Source: Candidatus Poseidoniales archaeon (lineage in GTDB: Archaea; Thermoplasmatota; Poseidoniia; Poseidoniales; Thalassarchaeaceae). Taken from it: 64,000 bases of DNA. The DNA lies in the NCBI GenBank assembly GCA_012960975.1, contig DUAE01000030.1, positions 1 through 64,000 on the forward strand. Reading direction: 5' to 3'. Positions 10,047-20,200 of this stretch are shown piece after piece (the first letter of the stretch is position 1; every line of letters begins with the position of its first letter). The notes below the pieces were generated by a model. The model was not told the DNA's origin, made no database searches, and saw only the letters and a program-made list of their open reading frames with translations. Both the position numbers and the translations under genes were made by a program.

Positions 10047-13000
10047 TTATCCTCCTTCAAATTTACATCGCAAATTTCTGCCACCCTACAAAATTTACAC
10101 GCATCTTGAGATGGTGTAGGATGAACTCGACCATTATTAGCACCGTTTGCAACACCTAAAGCAACGGATATTCTTGCGGCTAGCCATGCCCTTAATGGAT
10201 CGCTTTGAGGGTTCTTATCCTCATTTCTAAATCGATATCGGTCATGAGTAAAAGTTGTTCTTTTACCAAATGAAGCACCTTCATTTGTAGGTTTGAAATG
10301 GTTTGAAATTTCTATGAGATGAGTAGTTTTGTGACCTAGAACAGAAATCCCTGCGGCTACGACTAAATCACCCGGGTGAGCAATTTCCCATGCACGGGCG
10401 TAAAGGGCTAGTTGCAATTCTTCGAGCAGTCCCTTTGCATGACGATCATCTACTTTTGTTGATTCGCTGGTTTTGAGATCTCGAATTGCAATTAATCGTC
10501 GAGGTTTCCAGTCAGTACCAACAATTTTCAAAGGAGCAATGGATTCGCTTCCTTCCGCATTAAACCAAATAGACTCATTCTCATCGAATGATAGTAAATC
10601 TACACGATCGATCATTCCTCTCAAACGCAGTGAAGGTAATGCTTCACCACCTGGGATGGTAATTTCTGCTGGTAATTCAATCTCAATTCCTCGTTCATCG
10701 TGATTGGTCAATTCCCATTCTAATGCAAGAGGAATTGCTCCAGTCAATTCAAGCTCAGATCGTATCATTCGGCCAATTCGGCCGGCAATCGCTGTCGGCT
10801 GAGGATTTGGTGTCCAATTCATCCATTCGCGCAGATTCATTCCCGTCATCATTCGAACGCGATTGGTCGAGACCGCATCACTACGATTTAGCCAAGGTGC
10901 GCGGTCATCTAGAACCTCGAGAGCGATTTTCATGATTTGCTCTTCATCAATACCAGATTTCGCGATACTGAGAGGAATTTTACTATCTCTGCTAAAGTCT
11001 ATTTCACGGTCGCCTCCCATATCAAAATTTAGTATTTTACACAATAAATCATGATGGACATTATGGAATAAATCACCATGAGTTCGCGAGTCCAAATCTT
11101 CAGTTTGTAAATCTTCAACATCAGCATACAAACCGCGACCTAACCAGCCAGCACGCGGGCATCTCACCCAATCGTGGAGACGGCTGGCTGACCAAATCGA
11201 AATGTTTTGTTCCGCTCCAACAGCATGTCCATGTCGAGCATCATTTACCAGTGAATGGACAGGAAGTGGTGTGAATGGGCGAGGATCGATTGTGACCGTC
11301 CTAATCTCCTTAGATGCTGCACCGGTGCGAGCACTGATGACCGGCCAACGTTCATTCACCCTAGGCGGAGTGATGTCTTTTGGTGAGCGTTTTTTGAGAT
11401 CTTCTTGGCGAAATTGAAACAGATGATTTTTGGCTGAATTGGGCAAATATCCATCTTCTTCAGCCACGGTCGGTTGTCGTCTCTCACGGTCTCTTTGAAG
11501 AGATGAATCCAGTGAAATTGTTATCGAATCAGGATTCAATGCAGGGGTAATCGGTTCGATGTTTTGGCGCATGCGCTTACCATCTATTTGCCGATGAGCA
11601 CGTGGACTCAACAAAGTGATTTTATCCAATTCAAATCTCTCACAATCATCATCTGGATCTTGCTCGAACGACCATTCTCGAATTGGGGCAGCTGCTGGGG
11701 TTGCTTCATCAAGGCTTGGATCGAGAATGATTACCTCATTTGCACAATTCAGGAAGTGATCACGATGGTGCCGAGCTTGACGGATGGGTCCGTCTGGTCT
11801 CAGTAGGTTCTTTTCATGTCGTTCTTCGTCTCCGAGAAAGGGTAATTTAGGTACACGCAAATCCCAAGATATACTCGAAGTATTTGCAAGAATGAGCAAA
11901 TCTGCTGAACAGCCAAGAGCTTGGTTTGGATTCAATAATCTTAATCTTGAACTCAGTCTACTCTGGCTTGATTTCAATTCGGCAGAACGTAATAGAGTTG
12001 AGATTTGATCAACCCAATCTGGGCCCATTCTTGGTTGATTAAAGCCACCTAAGGATTGAGATGAACGTAAGGAGGCCAATTCTTTCACAATAGTTTGAAT
12101 GACGGCGACTGGAGTTGCAGATACTCCATCCGAATTTTCAATTCGAGACTCAACATCGAAATTAGATAAGGTTGTCATCAACCATTTGTCACCAGTTTTT
12201 GTTGATGCTGATAAAGGTAATTTATTTCCGCTAAAGCAGCCTATTTTATCACACTCATCGAATACAATCCTGTCGGCTCCAGTCAAGACTGGTCTTAGGC
12301 TATTTACGACGGATAATAACCACCACAGTGTCGACTCTTTGGCAATGGCGTCGCGCTTTTTATGGGGTGGCCGAGAGAGAGTTTCTATCCAACGTAATAA
12401 TGCCCCAGGGCCACCTAAAATATGATCGCTGCGAGCTAATTCACTCATTAAATTTGCATCGGGAACTGGCCGGATTTCTGGATTTGATGAATGATGTAAA
12501 ATCTCAGGAAATAGTTTGATTGAATTTTGTAAGGCTAAGGCTCTCAACTTATCCAAAGAGAACGAATCTGGCCCATGTCCAACTTGAATCAAAGAGTGTA
12601 ACCAATGTCCAAGGGAGTGTCCTATTACCGTTGAATTTTCAATGATAATTGGGAATCCTAAATCTCGCAATGAACGATTCCATTTCCCCTTATTATTCGT
12701 TAAATTTGGATCGATGATGATGATTTTCATCGTTGAGCTTTCCCTCAATTTTTCATCGGCGAAAGCTATTGCGGCGTGAAATGATTGGCTTTCACGTTGC
12801 AATAATACTCGCCTTACTATAGATTCAGAATTATTAAGACGAAGTTCATGTCTCGGCACCCATTCCGGCAAATTTTTTGATTCTTTTACTGGATATTTAT
12901 CTTCGAGTAAAATACCATGGGTACCGAGTCGAAAACTGCCCTTGTTTGCAAGTTGATGAATAGGGCAATGTTTCGATATTGCAATCATCAAATCGATGTG

Positions 13001-13720
13001 AGATTGAGGAAGAAGAGGGGGATGATTTAGCATGATGATACCATCGATATCAAGCAAGGAAAACGGGTACTCTCCTCCATCTAAACGCTCGATTAACCGG
13101 TCAAAAACAAAGTCGGGATGAGTTCCTTCCAAGCTTTTCTCGATTTTCCTTAAAATTTGACGGAATGTATTGATTCCTGGCCCTTCCCAAGAAGCTCCAG
13201 CACGCTCTTTTGAAAGGAAAAAATGCAATTCAGAAAGAGCGGTGGTTTTTCCCATTCCCCACCTCATAGTCGGTAAAGGATTAATCAAAGGAAAACCGAG
13301 CTTCTCAGCTTCTCGCTGACAGGATTCATGCAAAATCAACTCGAAGGATGAATCCGTCGATAATACTCGTGGTAGCCTAAAATCCGCCACCAATAAGGAC
13401 GCTAATGATTCCACTGTTTGATGTAGCGTCCTATCGATAACACGCCCTCCTTCTGCTAAATCTGCAAGAATTTCTCGGCGCGCCTCTTCGCTGGGGTAAA
13501 CCACCATGATGCGTGCCGAACCACCTAATTTCAATGAACGAGGATCGACAATTTGCTTCACGAGGTGAGCCTTGAGCCAATTAGGGAAAGTGCCGGGAGT
13601 GACTTCCTCGTTAGAGATTTGATTTTCACGAACTTCCAACATGGCCTCACCGAGCGTTGACGATGTACGGCGGGGGTTATTCAACCCAACGATACAATTC
13701 GCCGATGATGGCCTACTCAA
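10043..13720 (-). CDS. AddB-like partner: divergent helicase-like protein with C-terminal PD-(D/E)XK nuclease and cysteine cluster
   Basis: 1225 aa; C-terminal IWSASRLHDWVRCPRAGWLGRGLY, LRLRGMIDRVDLL...RRLIAIRDLKTSES...LQLALYARAW, ACKFCRVAEICDV; 4-nt overlap with the AddA-like gene. Confidence 0.8.
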   Translation of the reverse strand: MSRPSSANCIVGLNNPRRTSSTLGEAMLEVRENQISNEEVTPGTFPNWLKAHLVKQIVDPRSLKLGGSARIMVVYPSEEARREILADLAEGGRVIDRTLHQTVESLASLLVADFRLPRVLSTDSSFELILHESCQREAEKLGFPLINPLPTMRWGMGKTTALSELHFFLSKERAGASWEGPGINTFRQILRKIEKSLEGTHPDFVFDRLIERLDGGEYPFSLLDIDGIIMLNHPPLLPQSHIDLMIAISKHCPIHQLANKGSFRLGTHGILLEDKYPVKESKNLPEWVPRHELRLNNSESIVRRVLLQRESQSFHAAIAFADEKLRESSTMKIIIIDPNLTNNKGKWNRSLRDLGFPIIIENSTVIGHSLGHWLHSLIQVGHGPDSFSLDKLRALALQNSIKLFPEILHHSSNPEIRPVPDANLMSELARSDHILGGPGALLRWIETLSRPPHKKRDAIAKESTLWWLLSVVNSLRPVLTGADRIVFDECDKIGCFSGNKLPLSASTKTGDKWLMTTLSNFDVESRIENSDGVSATPVAVIQTIVKELASLRSSQSLGGFNQPRMGPDWVDQISTLLRSAELKSSQSRLSSRLRLLNPNQALGCSADLLILANTSSISWDLRVPKLPFLGDEERHEKNLLRPDGPIRQARHHRDHFLNCANEVIILDPSLDEATPAAAPIREWSFEQDPDDDCERFELDKITLLSPRAHRQIDGKRMRQNIEPITPALNPDSITISLDSSLQRDRERRQPTVAEEDGYLPNSAKNHLFQFRQEDLKKRSPKDITPPRVNERWPVISARTGAASKEIRTVTIDPRPFTPLPVHSLVNDARHGHAVGAEQNISIWSASRLHDWVRCPRAGWLGRGLYADVEDLQTEDLDSRTHGDLFHNVHHDLLCKILNFDMGGDREIDFSRDSKIPLSIAKSGIDEEQIMKIALEVLDDRAPWLNRSDAVSTNRVRMMTGMNLREWMNWTPNPQPTAIAGRIGRMIRSELELTGAIPLALEWELTNHDERGIEIELPAEITIPGGEALPSLRLRGMIDRVDLLSFDENESIWFNAEGSESIAPLKIVGTDWKPRRLIAIRDLKTSESTKVDDRHAKGLLEELQLALYARAWEIAHPGDLVVAAGISVLGHKTTHLIEISNHFKPTNEGASFGKRTTFTHDRYRFRNEDKNPQSDPLRAWLAARISVALGVANGANNGRVHPTPSQDACKFCRVAEICDVNLKEDN

Positions 13721-14646
13721 TCATCTCTTCGTGGTAGCAGAGCAGCCCCAAATAATGGCAAAAGAAGAGATAATGCAGGAGCTGGAAGTGCCGCAGTGAA
13801 CGAATTATCTTCCTCGACTTCGGGTGAGAACCAATTGAAAACTAATACTGCAGACAAATCATCGCCATCAAAAGCGGCGATGTGCTCGACTGGCATCTGG
13901 CCAGAAATTACCGGAAGTTTGACTACATCGCGTAAAATGTGATGATAAAAATCGGCTCCATTTCCACCTTCTGGAAAATATCCAACATCTTCAATAAAGT
14001 AAATCATCGGCTGAATTTCTAAATCTGAATACATATTGGGAACTGAAATATCCCAAATAAAAATTTCTTCTCCGGCTTCACTCGTAAAAGATAATGATCC
14101 TGAAAAACCACTTTTGTCTATTGTCGAACCTGTATTGAGAGAGATTGAATAATCATTCTCGATTGAGTCTGAAGTAGGCGATGTTCCAATATGGAACCTT
14201 TCGCCGTCAAAAATATTAGTTGGCGCTAAGCGTTCTCCACCTGCGGCAGAGAGTGAGGTTTGCGCGTATCGACCGACCCAATAATCATCGGTAGATTCAG
14301 CGCCGAAAGGATCTTGAGTTTCGGCAATAAAACGATGAAAATGTGCTTGGAGAATGTTTTCACCATCGATTATGTTTTCCATTGCCGCCTCTGTTTGGAG
14401 ACAATTCGTGCACCATGTAGCGGTGTAAACTTCGATGATTGTCGGCCAATCAACTCCATCTAAACTAGTCGATTCCTCAGTTGTATTATTGGAAAGAGAA
14501 ATTGATATCCCTCCTAATGTCCCCGAATCTTGCCAAGATTCTTCGACAACATCTATCCATGTTATGGATTCAGTAGGAGAAACACCGGCAACGTTGCCAG
14601 CGAGAAGAAGAATGGTCACGAGAATCGTGAATAGGGAACGACTCAT
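13717..14646 (-). CDS. Secreted/membrane thioredoxin-like domain protein with C-terminal hydrophobic-plus-basic tail
   Basis: ORF 13717..14790; likely start at ATG 14646 giving signal MSRSLFTILVTILLLAGNVAG; IEVYTATWCTNCLQTEAAMENI thioredoxin-like CxxC; tail PAPALSLLLPLFGAALLPRRDD. Confidence 0.75.
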   Translation of the reverse strand: MSRSLFTILVTILLLAGNVAGVSPTESITWIDVVEESWQDSGTLGGISISLSNNTTEESTSLDGVDWPTIIEVYTATWCTNCLQTEAAMENIIDGENILQAHFHRFIAETQDPFGAESTDDYWVGRYAQTSLSAAGGERLAPTNIFDGERFHIGTSPTSDSIENDYSISLNTGSTIDKSGFSGSLSFTSEAGEEIFIWDISVPNMYSDLEIQPMIYFIEDVGYFPEGGNGADFYHHILRDVVKLPVISGQMPVEHIAAFDGDDLSAVLVFNWFSPEVEEDNSFTAALPAPALSLLLPLFGAALLPRRDD

Positions 14647-14698
14647 GACCATTCGGTGTAATGTGATACACTCAAATGCTTGGGTTCTGTGATACCAA

Positions 14699-15745
14699 TT
14701 ACAATACCGATTCAAACGCTGTAATCGCGCGCTTAATATCCTGATCCATGATGTGAAGATGGATGACCGCACGTATTGTCGAATCGTCAATTGTCAGAGT
14801 ATCAACACCATGATCTGCAAGCCTATCGACGAGCGCCTGCGCCTCACCTTCAGCGGTTGAGATGTAAACCATATTCGACTGCACCGAATCTAAATCAACG
14901 CTGAATCCTGACATATCATTCACTGCTGCTGCCAACCTCTTAGCTCGAATGTGATCTTCTTCCAAACGCTCGATGTTATGGTCGAGCGCAAACAATCCAG
15001 CGGCGGCGAGAATACCTGCTTGACGCATGCCACCGCCAAACATTTTTCGCCATCGATAAGCTAATGCGATGAATTCAGAATCACCGATAAGCATGCTTCC
15101 AACTGGTGCACCCAGCCCCTTTGAGAGACAAATTGAGATGGAGTCATAATCCCGTACCATTCGAGCGACATCGGTTTGGGTTGCAATAGCCGCATTGAAT
15201 ATTCGAGCACCGTCCATATGTGCTGCACAGTCATTTGTGTGAGCGATGTGGGCAATCTCGTCTAGGACTTCCTGCGAATAACACGAACCACCACCACGAT
15301 TCGAAGAATTCTCAACGCAAACCAATGACCCATTAGGGAAGTGCCCCAAACTACCATCACCCTTGCGAATTGCCTTCTGCACATCGGCTGGTTCCATTAA
15401 TCCAGCATGGCCGGGAACCAATGCGATTGAACACCCCGATAGGGCAGCGTATCCACCGCCTTCGTAGATGTAGATATGACTCGTTGCTTCAGTGACGATT
15501 TCGTCGCCAGGATTTGTATGGGCTCGAATAGCTATTGCATTCGACATCGTTCCACTCGGAACGAAGAGAGATGCTTCCTTGCCAAATATCTCTGCAATTC
15601 GATTCTGCAATTCGATAACTGTTGGATCATCACCTAGAACATCGTCGCCAACCTCAGCTGTTGCCATTCGCTCACGCATCGCTGAAGTCGGCTGGGTTAT
15701 CGTATCCGAGCGCATATCGACTCGGTCACTCGGATGTTCGTGCAT
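14699..15745 (-). CDS. ltaE: Low-specificity L-threonine aldolase
   Basis: DMRSDTITQPTSAMRERMATAEVGDDVLGDDPTVIELQ, PSGTMSNAIAIRAHTNPGDEI, HMDGARIFNAA, SKGLGAPVGSML. Confidence 0.93.
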   Translation of the reverse strand: MHEHPSDRVDMRSDTITQPTSAMRERMATAEVGDDVLGDDPTVIELQNRIAEIFGKEASLFVPSGTMSNAIAIRAHTNPGDEIVTEATSHIYIYEGGGYAALSGCSIALVPGHAGLMEPADVQKAIRKGDGSLGHFPNGSLVCVENSSNRGGGSCYSQEVLDEIAHIAHTNDCAAHMDGARIFNAAIATQTDVARMVRDYDSISICLSKGLGAPVGSMLIGDSEFIALAYRWRKMFGGGMRQAGILAAAGLFALDHNIERLEEDHIRAKRLAAAVNDMSGFSVDLDSVQSNMVYISTAEGEAQALVDRLADHGVDTLTIDDSTIRAVIHLHIMDQDIKRAITAFESVL

Positions 15746-15754
15746 TTGAATTCC

Positions 15755-16480
15755 TCATTCTCCGGTTCCGCCAAGGAAGTATTCTCCAATTTCTGGATCT
15801 ACTAATATATCGGCGGCCTTGCCAGTATGAACAACCTTTCCAGATGCAAGAACGTATCCCCTATCCGAGCGAGAAAGAGAAAGGCGAGCGTTCTGCTCAA
15901 CAATTAGAACGGTAATGCCGCTTTGGCGAAGTGCATCGATTCTGTCGATGATTTGCTGTTGAAATAGTGGTGAAAGTGCTGCGGTCGGCTCATCGAGAAG
16001 CAAAAACTTAGGCTTAGATATAAGTGCTCTAGAAATCGCCAACATTTGCCGTTGACCACCGGAAAGTGAAGCTGCTAAATCATGCATGCGAGAAATCAAA
16101 TCAGGGAACATTTCGAGGGAATCATCGATTCTCTCATTCAGCACTCGAGCAGATAGTCGGTTACCGCCCATCTGCAAATTTTCTGCTACAGTAAGTGAAG
16201 GAAATACATTATCCACTTGAGGAACATAAGAAATGCCGCGTCTGACCAATTGATCGGTTCGCCATCCAGCAACGTCCTCTCCATTATGCTCAACATCACC
16301 ACCATAGAATGTGCAAAGACCGAAAATTGCCTTGATAAAGGTGGATTTACCACATCCATTCGGGCCAATAATCGTAACGAATTCACCTTTTTCCACATAG
16401 ATATCTATACCGTGAAGAATCTGGACAGAGCCATATCCTGCTTGCAAATTTTTAACATCTAAAATTCGCTCAGCCATCAC
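15755..16480 (-). CDS. livF: Branched-chain amino-acid-type ABC transporter ATP-binding protein (LivF-like), copy 1
   Basis: Walker A IIGPNGCGKSTFIKAIFG, signature LSGGQRQMLAISRAL, Walker B KFLLLDEPTAALSP. Confidence 0.93.
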   Translation of the reverse strand: MMAERILDVKNLQAGYGSVQILHGIDIYVEKGEFVTIIGPNGCGKSTFIKAIFGLCTFYGGDVEHNGEDVAGWRTDQLVRRGISYVPQVDNVFPSLTVAENLQMGGNRLSARVLNERIDDSLEMFPDLISRMHDLAASLSGGQRQMLAISRALISKPKFLLLDEPTAALSPLFQQQIIDRIDALRQSGITVLIVEQNARLSLSRSDRGYVLASGKVVHTGKAADILVDPEIGEYFLGGTGE

Positions 16481-17271
16481 GCCTCACCAACCATTTCGGC
16501 TTCGCCTTCGCCGCCGAGATATGCTTCGATAACCTCTCGACTATCCTTGACTTCTTCCGGAGTCCCCTCCATTAAAATTCGACCTTGGTCCATCACAATA
16601 ATTCGGTCAACACCTTGTCTGAGAATAAAATCCATATTGTGTTCAATAATCAAAACCGAATTTCCGGTTTTGGAAACGTGCTCACGCAAATCATTGAAGA
16701 TTTTCATTGCTAGTGGACCGGCAACTCCGGCGACCGGTTCATCGAGCAGAAGCAATTGCGGGTCGCTCATCAATGCACGGCCAATATCGACCAATTTGCT
16801 TTGACCACCAGATAACTCACTAGCTAAATTATGTGCCATATGAGGGATTTCTAATTTTCTCAAAACTTCATATGCACGCTTCAGCCGCTTCTTTTCTTCT
16901 AAGCGGCTGAAAGGCCTGAATAATGCCAAGAATTTATTGGGTGAAAATTGATTTCGCGGAGGAACTAGTAAATTTTCAATTACCGTCATTTCTCGCCATA
17001 ATCGGGTGTGTTGGAAAGTACGTGTGAAGCCAAGTTTTTGGATTTGGTCCGATGATAAATTAAAGATATCTTGACCACATACTTCGATGTTTCCAGTAGT
17101 TTTCGGAAGTAGTCCGCTAATGCAATTAAACGTCGTCGATTTACCACATCCATTCGGTCCGATAAGCCCGACAAATTCACCAGGATAAATGTCGAAAGTC
17201 ATATCTTCAACGGCTACCAGTCCACCGAATTCTTTGGATAACCCCTCAACCCGCAATAATGGTTCGCTCAT
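16477..17271 (-). CDS. livG: Branched-chain amino-acid-type ABC transporter ATP-binding protein (LivG-like), copy 1
   Basis: LIGPNGCGKSTTFNCISGLL, TRTFQHTRLWREMTVIENLLVP, LSGGQSKLVDIGRAL, LLLLDEPVAGVAGP. Confidence 0.93.
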   Translation of the reverse strand: MSEPLLRVEGLSKEFGGLVAVEDMTFDIYPGEFVGLIGPNGCGKSTTFNCISGLLPKTTGNIEVCGQDIFNLSSDQIQKLGFTRTFQHTRLWREMTVIENLLVPPRNQFSPNKFLALFRPFSRLEEKKRLKRAYEVLRKLEIPHMAHNLASELSGGQSKLVDIGRALMSDPQLLLLDEPVAGVAGPLAMKIFNDLREHVSKTGNSVLIIEHNMDFILRQGVDRIIVMDQGRILMEGTPEEVKDSREVIEAYLGGEGEAEMVGEA

Positions 17272-20200
17272 GCTTCCACCCCTTCTGGATCATCTGGTCG
17301 ACTCGGCACTTCAGGCACGAGACCCTTCTCGGCGAGCAATAATGAAGCGATGATCACCAAACCAATTAGTGCTAATTTGAGATAGGCTAATTGGGCTGTA
17401 ACAGATAGTGGATCATCTAAGAACTTCGGAAAAGCATGAGTAAGCGCTTCATCACTCCAAAGTAAGGATAGAGGAGAGTCGAGCATCAGCCAGCGGAATG
17501 CTGAATCGATGTAGGCAATTAAGAAATGAAGACTAGATTCGGCATTTCCACGAGCGGTAATGAGGGCGTTGAAAGTAAATTCTGTAACGACCAAAACCAT
17601 CGCTCCGACCATCATTCCACGATTACTCCCTTTACCACCGACAATGAATGCGGCCCAGATAATGAAAGTAGTGCGTGCCGGCGAGAGATTATCTGGATGA
17701 ATTGTCGTATTCATCCAAGCCCAGAATATACCACCAAGCGCTGCTATAGCTGCGCCTAATGCAAGGCTAGCAGCTTTGTTTCTAATCACGTTGTGGCCAT
17801 GATGTTGGGCAACTTCTTCATCTTCTTTTATCGCTCGTAGAATTCTACTCCAAGGAGATGAAAAGATAATTTCCAGTAACCACCAGCAAACAATGGTTGT
17901 GATCAAAGCAGTAAAACCTAGTAAAAGTACGTATGGGGCATCAGAAGGAGCACCGTTATTGGCTAATCCTAACATACTTCCTACCGATTCTGAAGGACCT
18001 GATTCCCACCACCCTTTCATCGGCAGAGTATAGCGTGAAATACCGATTGCGGTGGTATTTGTTCCAGCTCGAAGCATAGGTTCAGCAATCAAGGTGATTC
18101 GCAATAACTCACCCAAAGAAACTGTGACAATTGCGAAATAATCGGTGCGTAATTCTGCTGTTGGATAAGCAATAACCCAACCGATAGCAGCAGATACCAG
18201 TAGAGCGAGAATAATTGCCGGAATTGGATGCCACCCATACCCACCAACATCGATCATGACGCCGTTCATCTCAACGCTGATGGGCGTTGTTAGCAAACTT
18301 ACAATCACCGCTCCAATTCCAACGAAGAAGATAACACCAAAGTTGACCATTCCGGTCAAACCGGTGTGGATGTTTAACGAGAAACTCCAGAGCGAATATA
18401 TGGAGAATAATAGTAATATTCGACCGATTTGCATCGCCTTTGTGAAACTAGATGAACTCTCTAAGCTAGCTGTAATAGAGAATGTAAGAAGCATCAATAA
18501 CGCGAATATGAGGTAGGAACCATTCGGGCTTTCTCGACCATATGGGGCGAATTTATACCATCTTTGTCTAGTAGAGTCAAGCTTATCAATCAAAAAGTTT
18601 GTAGAATCAGTCTTCAATTTTTCACGTAATACTATTATTGATTTTGAGATTACAGATTTAATCCTATCAAAGAATTGCCCGGTTGCTCTATTTATACTAG
18701 AAATGGCTAAATCGATTGTATCTGAAATTAACAAATTGGCCTCATGAATTGGTTCTAGAAGACGCTCGAATGAATCTAACACCTTCTCAAATGGATCTTC
18801 GGATTTGCCAATTAAGAGATAGCTTCCTTCGAAAATTGCTGAAAGCCATACCAATGCCATGAGCCAGGGGACAGAATTCATAATTCCAATATTAATTCCA
18901 ATCGAATAACTCCAATTATTGATTAAGAATTCCGAACCGACACCAACAATCGAGGCATCGAAAGCCCAACCTGCGAGTAGCCAAAGGAAAATTCCCATAA
19001 TTGTGATAATTAACTGATTTTCAGCCCTAGATGTATTTTCTTTGTAAAAATTATGCAAACCGAATGCCCCCGTTGGTAAAAATGCCAAAGCAACAAAAAT
19101 TTTCGGATTAGGTTCACGTTCACTCTCGGCCTTCTTACGTAAACGATCAACATTCCAAGATTCGAAAGCATCTCCGAGTCCCTTCGGCATTAACATTAGA
19201 ATGACAATTAGGAAAATGAAGGGCATGACTTCGGAGAATCCACTCCAATTGGCACGACCCAGAGAATTACCTGAGCCAACAAGAACCGGTTCGGATAATG
19301 AACGGACGAGGCCGACGCAGAATGAGCCGATTATAGCTCCAGGAATCGAACCAATCGTTCCCAATACGATTACCGCGAATGCCGGTAGAAGAATGCTCAA
19401 CCCAACCTCTGGATTAATTCGTACGGACGCAGCAAAAAATGCTCCACCAAAACCGGACAAACCTGCGGATAGGAATGCGCTGTAACGCTGGATACTTTCG
19501 ATATTAATTCCGCTACTCGCTGCTAAATCAGGGTTGTCCGCAACAGCTCGCATCCTTCGACCCAACCGGGTTTTCTTCATCAATAAATAGAGTAAAATTA
19601 CTGAAGAAAAAACGACTAAAACCAAGGCGGCTTTATAGTAAACAAATCCGTAATCGTTGACAACAGCATCCCATTCAAAGATAGGATTCAGATCTGGAGC
19701 ACCAATTGTAAATCCTTCTTCGGTTTTTTGATATTCCCAATCCCAAATTGAATCGCCCCGCTCTCCAAGACGGAATCGCATAAGCCGCGAAGGAACCTCG
19801 AATTTTTGGCTCGTCAGACGCCAATCAGGATCTGGTGTAAATAGCTCTGACGCTGCAGTAAAACGTAAGTAAACCATAGCACGTAGAATCATTGCTACCC
19901 CAAGTGAAGCGATCATCATCGTCTGAGGTGAAGCATTCTTCAGCCGAAATCGATAGTAAACCAACCGGTCGATTACCACGCCAATTAGACCGGTGACAAA
20001 GAAGGCGATAAGACCAGCAAACAAAATTAAATTCCAATTCACAATACCGTCTCGTGGTGCCGAAACACCCTCAAAAAATCTGTCACTCCACTGAAGGGTC
20101 AAGGCGATATACGCACCGATTATGAAAAATTCAGCCTGAGCAAAATTCCCATAGCGTTGAACTCGATAAGTAAGTGTCAAACCAACAGCAATAGCCAGAT

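Noticed and set aside
5423-12519. Many 60-140 aa ORFs on either strand inside the AddA/AddB genes (e.g. 5893..6282, 6419..6832, 7715..8113, 12099..12425)
   Set aside because: Antisense or out-of-frame to two long ORFs with clear family motifs; no recognisable domains.
13260-13270. GMGKTT in the AddB-like protein as a functional Walker A motif
   Set aside because: The context (PTMRWGMGKTTALSE) lacks the preceding Gly/Ala and spacing of a real P-loop and lies at an unusual position; not supportable by eye.
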